Source: Myoxocephalus aenaeus (taxonomy: Eukaryota; Chordata; Actinopteri; Perciformes; Cottidae). Taken from it: a stretch of 64,000 nt of DNA. The translations under genes were made by a program, and so were the position numbers. Under the pieces are notes generated by a model that searched no databases, was not told the DNA's origin, and worked only from the letters and a program-made list of their open reading frames with translations. The stretch lies in the NCBI GenBank assembly GCA_038501785.1, contig JBAMJR010000050.1, positions 2,642,501 to 2,706,500 on the forward strand, written 5' to 3'. The number at the start of each line of letters is the position of its first letter. Position 1 is the stretch's first letter. This document shows positions 27,370-34,498 of this stretch, piece after piece.

Positions 27370-27573
27370 GTTTTCAGTAGCAGACCAATAAGCAGCTCAA
27401 CTGTAGAAGTGGGAGGTTAAACGCTTCGCCCAAGGGCACCTCGATCTTCGATTGTAATGGGAGCACAGATAGCTACTCGTTCCTTTTGCTGAATCAAATT
27501 TTAGAGCCGGTCCGGGGGTTTGAAACGCTGACCTTCCACTCATATGCTGTCTCCTTCTCTAACCTATAGGCTG
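27370..27573 (-). mobile_element. Degraded tRNA-derived SINE (minus strand)
   Basis: On the minus strand it begins CAGCCTATAGGTTAGAGAAG and carries a mutated B-box (GCGTTTCAAACCCCCGG). The body has the common fish-SINE words GGTGCCCTTGGGCGAAG. It lies 180 bp left of the Merlin element. The outer limit of the tail is not clear. Confidence 0.6.
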
Positions 27574-27750
27574 TAAACACCACACACAGAAATAACCAGC
27601 TTTGCCCAAATGTACAGCAGCCTGAAACAATACAGCCGTGGAATTTTAGCAAGACTTTTAGAAGGGTAAAAAATGTGGGAAACGCGTGTTTGATTCTGCA
27701 TCCTCCTGATTAAGGCGGGGCAACATGGCAGAAATCACTATCGCCATAAT

Positions 27751-27758
27751 AATGTTTC
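27751..27758. repeat. Left 8-bp target site duplication of the Merlin element
   Basis: AATGTTTC immediately precedes the terminal GGTAGCAC of the left inverted repeat. The identical 8 bp at 34491-34498 follows the terminal GTGCTACC on the right. A perfect, unmutated duplication shows that both ends were inserted together as one unit, and it suggests a not very old insertion. Confidence 0.9.
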
Positions 27759-28669
27759 GGTAGCACTTTATAATAGGTAGACACTTTTTAGCATTAGTAA
27801 AGCATTAACAAACAATGAATTCATCATGAATTCATCATTTATAAAGCATTACTCCAACATGAATTACTCATTAGTAACTCATTCATAAACACAGTTTTAA
27901 ATGTTCCATTCATGCTTAACAAGCTATGGTTTCATACTTTATAAATGATGAATTCCCCATTTGTAAATGAAGTATTCATGTCTTGTAGATGATTAACAAG
28001 ATCATTTGTAAAGTGTTAGTAAATGATACAAAATGCTGCAATTCATGATGAAATCAGGTAGTTACTACTCATTAGTTTGGTAGTTACTACTCATTAGTTA
28101 AGTATTAGTTAAGCATGTTCTGTAACAATCTAAAGTGTAGACTATTTATGCTTTACAAAACGTTAATAACTGTCATGACGAATTCACTAGTTACTACTCA
28201 TTAATTAAGTAGTTACTAATCGTTAGTTAAGTATTAGCTAAGCATGTTCTGTAGCTTAATATAAAGTGTAAACTATTTATGCTTTACAAAGCATTAATAA
28301 ATGTCATGATGAATTCAGTAGTTACTACTCGTTAGTTAAGCATGTTCTGAAGTAAGGACTATCTATGCCTTACAAAGCCTGGAAAATAGTCAGAACACAA
28401 AGTGATGAAGAACATATCAACATTTATTGCAAGATGCAAACATTTCACAGTATCAGAATAATTTGAAACCTTTGAGAGTACCTTTGCTGAACAAGGTCAG
28501 GTTTGCTTATTTATATAACTATAACTTCAAAGCATATAAAAAACCTTCCTATAAAAACCTTCCTATTAAACTTTCTTGAAAGAGGACATTAATGCTTGAT
28601 CACAATCTCTTTTTTTTTTAAGTGGCAGCAGCTTTCCGGAAGCCTTATAGGCTTTGATTGTCTCCTCTA
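27759..28669 (+). repeat. Left terminal inverted repeat of the Merlin element (about 911 bp)
   Basis: Reverse complementation of 33720-34490 aligns along this whole segment. The outer 250 bp or so are nearly identical and rich in short ATTCATCATTTATAAAG-type words. The middle contains several imperfect copies of a module with AGTAGTTACTACTCATTAG and AAGCATGTTCTG. Extra modules make the left arm longer than the right. The inner 100 bp encode, on the minus strand, the C-terminus of the CCDC106-like protein, and homology stops abruptly just inside that coding region. Confidence 0.88.
28423..28428 (-). terminator. Candidate polyadenylation signal for the CCDC106-like gene, in the left inverted repeat
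   Basis: TTTATT here reads AATAAA on the minus strand, about 140 bp downstream of the stop at 28566. The same signal occurs in the mirror position of the right inverted repeat (33944-33949), where it would serve the transposase transcript. Confidence 0.5.
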
Positions 28670-28935
28670 TTGCAGGGTCATCCGCTATTGCTGTGGCACA
28701 TTGTGTGGCAAACACACTGATTGTCACGTGACTTGAGTTGTTACGGAGTTCTTTATATTTGTTAGGTACTGCAATCAACAGCTCGACGATCGGCGCATTG
28801 GCCACCACAGTGTTCCGGTCAACCCGGACATGCCTGAATGCAGCAGACATGGTCCCCCCTCTACGGAACTGCCTCAGAATCTGTTTGTACCGGGACACCA
28901 CCTGTTCCGGTTTTTGGGCTGCAATTAAGAGAGAG

Positions 28936-29010
<75 letters not shown>

Positions 29011-30459
29011 GTGAGATCACAATGGTTGCACCCAAAATACCTACATGTAGATGGTCTACCAGGTCATTGTTCTCTAACCAAAATGCAATTTGTTAAAAAG
29101 GTAAAACTAGTTAGTTAGCACCATCAACTATTTTAAATGCAATGCCTTGTTGTGGGCAGAACCAGCCAGAAGAGGAACAATTGTACAGCAGAGCTCAGCA
29201 TGAGCAAACTGAAAACCCAGTGTGAAAGTAGCATTTCTACCTCTATGACATGGCTTTGCTGCCATTGCCTTTGACTTCTTCCCATCCTTTTTCCCTTTCT
29301 TCATATTCTTCTTCTTCTTGTCCTCCTCCTCTGATGTGTTAGAGGAGGAGTCAGACATACTATCAGAGGAAGATTCCATTGTGCTTTCACAGGAGGAATT
29401 TGAAGAGTGGACTGCCTGGATGGAACCTGTATTGTCTTTTTTAAGAGCTGTCAAACAGATACAAATATATACAAAACATAAGGCTTACAGCACAATGCCC
29501 AAATCAACACATTGGTGCATGAATACCCCCCTAAAGTCCAGAGATACACTTATATTATAAGACCCAACTATGTGTCGAGAGACTTACCCAATGACAACTG
29601 TTCCTTCAGATAGTCCCTCTCCTTAGTTAGCTCGTCAATCTTATCCTTTTGCCACTCTGCCCTTATTCTACACACCTCCAATGCATGGGCTTTTTTTGGG
29701 GATTCCAGCTGCACAGTAGGAGCTATGGACACACCTAATAGAAAATAATTGTTTATCATTTAATAAGTCTAGAACGTTCTATTACCCTAATTTGCTGGTC
29801 TTGTGCATGCTATAAACCTAATAGCTCTTAACCACTCCACTCATATGAATAGATACATGCAATACACATAAGAGCTGTGTAAGGCACAACAAAACGATAA
29901 TTGTTAGCTTACTCATCTAGCATTAATAGCATACATAGCCAACACTTATGCTAACTACCTTAAAACATACAGTTATTATAATTATTCCAACTTTAACCTT
30001 GTGTCTCTTCGGGGGCGACTGATAGGTTGATACGACTTCCGTTTCAACAGTCAAAATAAAAGCACCTTTTCTCAAAACAGGAAACCAGATATATTTTGCT
30101 TACGGCAGACAAAAAACATGCAACAAAAACAAAATTGATTGAGAAACAGTTTCTAACGCCAGAACAGATGTCGAGTTACTCACATCGTTATTATATACTA
30201 ACTGTCACCTGGATTGGTCTACTTTTACAACGGAGGTGACGCGGGGGCGTATGCCTGTCTCAGGAGTGAGTGACTAGCTTGCTAGCTGGCAAGCTAGCTA
30301 GATACTCTTAATCAATAATGTGTACGTGTCAGCAAACTAATAAATATACTCACCACTCGTGCCGCTGACGGGCATTGCCTCTAATGCATCAGTCACCTGG
30401 CTGGCATTCTTTCTGGCCCGGGTCCGCACGCCCTTTCTACTTTGTTCGGAGTTTTCCAT
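28566..30459 (-). CDS. CCDC106-like nuclear coiled-coil protein, transposon cargo, four exons, intact
   Basis: On the minus strand I resolve four exons: 30459-30354, 29734-29588, 29447-29241 and 28918-28566 (stop). All three introns are GT-AG (donors GTGAGT, GTAAGT, GTAGAA) and all interrupt in phase 1, giving one open frame of 270 codons. Exon 1 encodes a basic N-terminus (MENSEQSRKGVRTRARK). Exon 2 encodes a predicted coiled coil (DKIDELTKERDYLKEQLSL). Exon 3 encodes a Ser/Glu-rich tract, then a strongly lysine-rich nuclear-localisation-like tract. Exon 4 encodes the conserved domain: a VVSRYKQIL segment, GTMSAAFRHVRVDRNTV, APIVELLIA, and a C-terminal ETIKAYKASGKLLPLKKK. That motif order and the length fit CCDC106 (human protein about 280 residues, a nuclear p53-interacting protein). 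What it does for the transposon is unknown. A GT microsatellite lies in intron 3 just upstream of the last acceptor. The homology call is from memory of the family and was not searched. Confidence 0.78.
28937..29006 (+). repeat. (AC)35 microsatellite in the last intron of the CCDC106-like gene
   Basis: 70 bp of uninterrupted AC. On the gene's strand it is a GT run, about 20 bp upstream of the exon 4 acceptor (polypyrimidine tract then TTGCAG). Length changes here could affect splicing of the cargo gene. Confidence 0.97.
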
Positions 30460-30635
30460 GGCGTAAACGCACGTTTTACCAATTAGTGAGCAAAACCTTG
30501 TCCCACGTTGATGACGTATGAAGCGGGCTTTTCCATTGTTGTCCCAGGTTGATGACGTTTTGAAAGCGGGATTTTATTTATTTCATGGATCAAATTATAA
30601 TCTCTTGGACGTCTTTCTAAAACCACCACGTTACA
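30460..30635. promoter_or_regulatory. Shared divergent (bidirectional) promoter region of the Merlin element
   Basis: Only 176 bp separate the start codons of the minus-strand CCDC106-like gene (30459) and the plus-strand transposase (30636). The region holds a 41-bp tandem repeat, two imperfect units starting at 30498 and 30539. Each contains TTGTCCCA, then GTTGATGACGT, then an AAGCGGG motif. The TGACGT cores (30512-30517 and 30553-30558) resemble CREB/ATF half sites. No convincing TATA box sits at a fixed distance from either start. That it acts as a promoter is inferred from position. Confidence 0.6.
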
Positions 30636-30869
30636 ATGAGCAGATTCACCTGGATAAAGAAGTTTGTTAATCATCACGTCTCTAAAAAATGCACCCTGAA
30701 GCTGATAAAGTGGCTTCAGAAGAGGAAACTGCTGAAAAGAAAAGTCAAATGCAGACAATACCATCGGGAAATGCAACTGAAGAAGATGGAAAAAAGTGGA
30801 GATCGATATGCTTGGTAAGAATTAATAATTAAATAAAAACTAATATGCAAAGCTCCTGGTTATGTGTCG

Positions 30870-30894
30870 GTGTGTGTGTGTGTGTGTGTGTGTG
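30870..30894 (+). repeat. (TG)n microsatellite in transposase intron 1
   Basis: An uninterrupted TG run directly after the first transposase exon. Confidence 0.95.
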
Positions 30895-32088
30895 GTAATG
30901 GTGGAGTGCTTTGGGGCTTATATACTTGCATGGAGTTCCTTTATAAATAACAGTAGTTTATGCATCTAGACCGTATATAAGAAGTTGTATGTCACTGTTC
31001 ATTTGAAATAGGATCTGTTGACGAGCAGCACATATGGGAAGGGCAAAACAAGTATCTGTCCGGCACAAGTCAATCTTCAGTCGTACAAAAGTGTCCCTGA
31101 GTAACTGGATGCAATTCATGTACAGGTAAGCAAGTAATAACAGTAATGGCATAAACACACATAGGCTCACGAAATTGAAGTTCTCTTTGTAATTTACATA
31201 AAATATGCAATATAATGTATCTAATGTTTTGTCAATGATTTTAGAGACACAAACATTTATTTGTTTTCATTTGCCTTTGAAGATTTTCTCAGGGTCTACG
31301 ATTACGGCAGATTGACATGATGGAAGACACCAGGGGCGTCGTTAGGCCTGTTTTAGGGGGGCTGAAGCCCCCCCAAAATGTTCTTCAGCCCCCCCAAATA
31401 ATTTGGCTTGAAAAAAAAAAAATCTTTATTTTTAGTTTAGCTCACAGTAAATGATGCACGGAGGGAATGTAAGTACAGGTAGTTACAGAATTCAAGTCAA
31501 TTCATTTTATATAGCCCAACATCACAAATGCAAGTTTGCCTTGATTATAGTGAATGCGTTGGGTGCCTTCCATTTCAGCCCATCATACAATATTTATTTG
31601 TACTTGAAAAGTTTTTATTTTTATTTTTGTCATTCATGTTTTTTCTCTCTATTGAATGGTATATTAGACACTGAACTAGTTCATCTTTATCTCAGTGATA
31701 GTGTCCAAATGAGCGTAAAACATCACTGGTTTGTAAAAACTACACGGACAACAAAATAGATGTAAATGTTGATAAACAATCGTATTCCCTTTTGCTCAAA
31801 ATAAAACAAGTAAACGACTCAAAAGTTGACCCTGTCAGGTCCATTCTCCATCCATTGGATTTGGGAGTGACGCGGATATGAAAGCTAGTTTATCCGTCTT
31901 TCCTTTACAAGCACGAAAATTATTTCTCTCTCGTTATTTGAGAAAAGTTCATATTTGTGTTCACTACGACCCTGACATTCTGTCTCTTCTGTTATCATAC
32001 ACTAATGAATGCAAGCAAAACTACAGAGCAAAATCACACTCTTTCTGATTGAACCAATCTATGAACTGTCGGAAACAATGGACATGTA

Positions 32089-32750
32089 GGCCCAATCCCA
32101 ATCTCCACCCTAAACCCTCAAGCCCTGAACCCTCAGGCACTCACTGACGTCAGCTGCTAAGTGGCTGTGAGAGGCTGTGAGGGCTTGATGGTGTGAATAT
32201 GAATGGGACAGCACTTTGCTGCAACATCACATGACCACATACAAAAATATTGTGTACAATTGTGTATTTATTTTATACTTTTTATTCACTGATTTGAACG
32301 TCAACCTCACGACATAAGTCATTTTAAATGATCTATTTACTTGTTTTGTCAAAACGAAATGTTTGAATGTAAAAAAAATATTTATATATATATTTTCTGC
32401 TTCTTTCCTCTGATTTCATGTGTTTTTATGTTCCATCTTTAATCCGTAATGTTATAGTATATTTTATTGGGCTAAACGCCCACGTGTCTCTTTGTTTACC
32501 CTTTTTTTTTACGTCTTCATGCTTCCATTGGGAACTGCGTGTTTAACGTCACATTCCTATGAACTGTGGGTAATTCCCTTAGGCAAAGTCAGCATCTAAT
32601 GCTGACTTACGGAAAGGGATCATAAAGGTCTGCCAGAGAGCCCTCAAACACTCTACGATGTGACAGTGGGACAGCCCTAAACCCTCACGGACTTCGCGGG
32701 AGCGCGCCTCAAAGTCCGTGAGTCCGTAAGGGTGGAGATTGGGATTGACC
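32089..32750 (+). mobile_element. Probable element with inverted ends nested inside the hAT
   Basis: The left end reads GGCCCAATCCCAATCTCCAC and the inverted right end reads GGTCAATCCCAATCTCCACC, about 22 bp of near-identity 660 bp apart. I could not find a clean target duplication, so exact boundaries and superfamily are open. The interior contains homologous inverted stretches (CCCTCA/TGAGGG words, TCCGTGAG repeats) near both ends and no coding region. Confidence 0.5.
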
Positions 32751-32774
32751 CGTAATGTAATGTAATATCCGCGG

Positions 32775-32859
32775 CCCCAAATGGACCCCAAATGGACCCC
32801 AAAAAGAAGCCGCGCAGCGCGCGGCTTCTTTTTGGGGTCCATTTGGGGTCCATTTGGGG
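32775..32859. repeat. Perfect 41-bp inverted repeat (hairpin, 3-nt loop)
   Basis: Arms 32775-32815 and 32819-32859 are exact reverse complements around the loop AGC. The arms contain repeated CCCCAAATGGA words and end in a GCCGCGC clamp. It lies just inside the right end of the nested hAT. Confidence 0.95.
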
Positions 32860-32874
32860 GTCCATTTGGGGGTG

Positions 32875-32904
32875 CTTAGCCCCTAGAGAACTCTAGGGGC
32901 TAAG
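32875..32904. repeat. 14-bp arm inverted repeat at the right subterminus of the hAT
   Basis: CTTAGCCCCTAGAG, a 2-nt AA loop, then CTCTAGGGGCTAAG. It is a second hairpin, 34 bp from the right end. Confidence 0.93.
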
Positions 32905-33452
32905 CCCCCCCTTTCTTTGAATCCTAGAAACGTCCCTGGAAGACACCATTGCAGCCAGTTCGACAACTCTTAGCAAAATGGCAAAAAAAATAAGGGATGT
33001 CACAGCAGTTGAAAGGTTGAGAAGGCGTACAGGCCAGCAGATTGGTGGACGAAGGGAGTTTGTTGTGGTCGATGAGAGCCATTTTAAGCACAAAAGAAAG
33101 GTGTGTTATAATAATACCGACTTAAAAATAATTGTGAAATATAGTCAACCAAGTTATTGTTAATATAAAGTAATTGTTTACGACTGATTATTCTGTTTCT
33201 TTATCAGTATGGGAGAGGAAGAATGGCTGGTGGGTGGAAAAGAAAGAAGTGGGTCTTTGGGATGCTAAGTGTGAGGCATCATCAAGGGCCAACATCTGGA
33301 AAGCCTATCCTACGCCTTGTGGAGAGAAGATCTCGAAGACATCTAGTCCCCTTGATTACACGTCATGTGAGGCTTGGATCATCAATTATCAGTGACGAAT
33401 GGCGTGCCTATCGCATACTCCCTGCACTAGGGTACAACCATCACACTGTCAA

Positions 33453-33510
33453 CCACAGCAGGTGGTATGTTGGGTATGGGCAACTACCACAGCAGGGGTA
33501 TGGGCAACTA
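33453..33510 (+). repeat. Short imperfect tandem duplication inside the transposase catalytic domain
   Basis: A unit beginning CCACAGCAGG and ending GGGTATGGGCAACTA occurs twice, 34 bp at 33453-33486 and 24 bp at 33487-33510; the second copy lacks 10 bases. It sits between the second D and the E of the DDE triad, where the frame of the domain also changes, and so contributes to inactivation. Confidence 0.75.
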
Positions 33511-33719
33511 CTGGAGCCCATACCCAGCATATTGAGAGGGCCTGGAGGTCCTACAAGGAGCAGATCTGGAGACTTAGGGGAAATCGCACTGAGAGTTTAC
33601 TTTCTGACCACCTTGCAGTGATTGAGTGGAATGAATGGCTCGCAAAGAATCACTGTGATGGTGCATTTGGAAGATTGGTGCATGACATTTCAAGAAAGTA
33701 CAAGTAAATTAGTCACTAT

Positions 33720-34490
33720 TAGAGGAGACAATCAAAGCCTATAAGGCTTCCGGAAAGCTGCTGCCACTTAAAAAAAAGAGATTGTGATCAAGCATTAATG
33801 TCCTCTTTCAATAAAGTTTAATAGGAAGGTTTTTATATGCTTTGAAGTTATAGTTATATAAATAAGCAAACCTGGCCTTGTTCAGCAAAGGTACTCTCAA
33901 AGGTTTCAAACTATTCTGATACTGTGAAATGTTTGCATCTTGCAATAAATGTTGATATGTTCTTCATCACTTTGTGTTCTGACTATTTTCCAGGCTTTGT
34001 AAGGCATAGATAGTCCTTACTTCAGAACATGCTTAACTAATACTTAACTAACGAGTAGTAACTACTGAATTAACGAGTAGTAACTACTGAATTCGTCATG
34101 ACATTTAATGCTTTGTAAAGCATAAATAGTCTACACTTTAGATTGTTACAGAACATGCTTAACTAATACTTAACTAATGAGTAGTAACTACCAAACTAAT
34201 GAGTAGTAACTACCTGATTTCATCATGAATTGCAGCATTTTGTATCATTTACTAACACTTTACAAATGATCTTGTTAATCATCTACAAGACATGAATTCA
34301 TCATTTATAAAGTATGAAACCATAGCGTGTTAAGCATGAATGGAACATTTAAAACTGTGTTTATGAATGAGTTACTAATGAGTAATTCATGTTGGAGTAA
34401 TGCTTTATAAATGATGAATTCATGATGAATTCATTGTTTGTTAATGCTTTACTAATGCTAAAAAGTGTCTACCTATTATAAAGTGCTACC
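33720..34490 (-). repeat. Right terminal inverted repeat of the Merlin element (about 771 bp)
   Basis: This segment is the inverted partner of 27759-28669. It starts 13 bp after the transposase stop codon. Its first 100 bases are a second, partial copy of the 3' coding end of the CCDC106-like gene, here in + orientation, including the codons for a lysine-rich tail and a stop. One difference in that copy creates an AATAAA at 33810-33815. An AATAAA shared by both arms sits further out at 33944-33949. Confidence 0.88.
33944..33949 (+). terminator. Candidate polyadenylation signal for the transposase, in the right inverted repeat
   Basis: AATAAA lies about 240 bp after the transposase stop and is the inverted-repeat partner of the signal at 28423-28428. 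A further AATAAA at 33810-33815 exists only in the right arm. Confidence 0.5.
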
Positions 34491-34498
34491 AATGTTTC
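34491..34498. repeat. Right 8-bp target site duplication of the Merlin element
   Basis: AATGTTTC follows directly after the right terminus and matches the left copy at 27751-27758 exactly. Confidence 0.9.

Larger units (their letters stand above)
31331..32938 (+). mobile_element. Non-autonomous hAT element nested in the Merlin transposase exon 3
   Basis: Ends are CAGGGGCGTCGTTAGG and, inverted, CAGGGACGTTTCTAGG, flanked by a perfect 8-bp duplication GAAGACAC (31323-31330 and 32939-32946). CAGGG termini plus an 8-bp duplication are the hAT signature. Removing the insert and one duplication copy restores the exon 3 frame exactly, which dates it after the Merlin gene. No transposase is recognisable inside. 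Subterminal G/C runs (GGGGGGCTGAAGCCCCCC near 31356) and large hairpins near the right end give strong fold-back potential. Another inverted-repeat element appears nested at about 32089-32750. Confidence 0.88.
30636..33707 (+). pseudogene. Merlin (IS1016/ISXO2-like DDE) transposase, four exons, inactivated
   Basis: Exons are 30636-30814, 31012-31125, 31283-33100 (containing the hAT at 31331-32938 plus its extra 8-bp duplication copy) and 33208-33707. Donors and acceptors are GT-AG and phases match across each junction. The DDE triad is visible: D in VVVDESHFKHKRK (codon at 33071), D in IISDEWRAYRIL (33394) and E in GAHTQHIERAWRSYKE (33534). YGRGR and WVFGMLSV follow the first D, as in ISXO2-like/Merlin enzymes. 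Three lesions kill it. There is a TGA codon early in exon 2 (31019-31021, ending in the ACGA context). The nested hAT splits exon 3. A reading-frame break lies between D2 and E at about 33465-33480, next to a duplicated 24-34 bp unit (33453-33510). The stop TAA lies 13 bp before the right inverted repeat. Confidence 0.87.
27759..34490 (+). mobile_element. Complete Merlin-type DNA transposon with very long inverted repeats and two divergent genes
   Basis: The element begins GGTAGCACTTTATAATAGG and ends with the reverse complement of that sequence. It is flanked on both sides by the same 8 bp, AATGTTTC (27751-27758 and 34491-34498). Inside are a + strand transposase gene with a Merlin/IS1016-type DDE domain and a - strand gene with a CCDC106-like domain, transcribed away from each other. 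Merlin elements are known to make 8-9 bp target duplications, which agrees with the transposase type. The inverted repeats are about 911 bp (left) and 771 bp (right), very long for a cut-and-paste element. A 1.6-kb hAT is nested in the transposase. Boundaries are seen directly; the superfamily assignment rests on the transposase motifs plus the duplication length. Confidence 0.9.

Noticed and set aside
28000..28350. A CRISPR-like array from repeated GTTACTACTCATTAG modules
   Set aside because: Eukaryotic context, imperfect and irregularly spaced units, and the same modules are mirrored in the other inverted repeat. They are transposon subterminal repeats.
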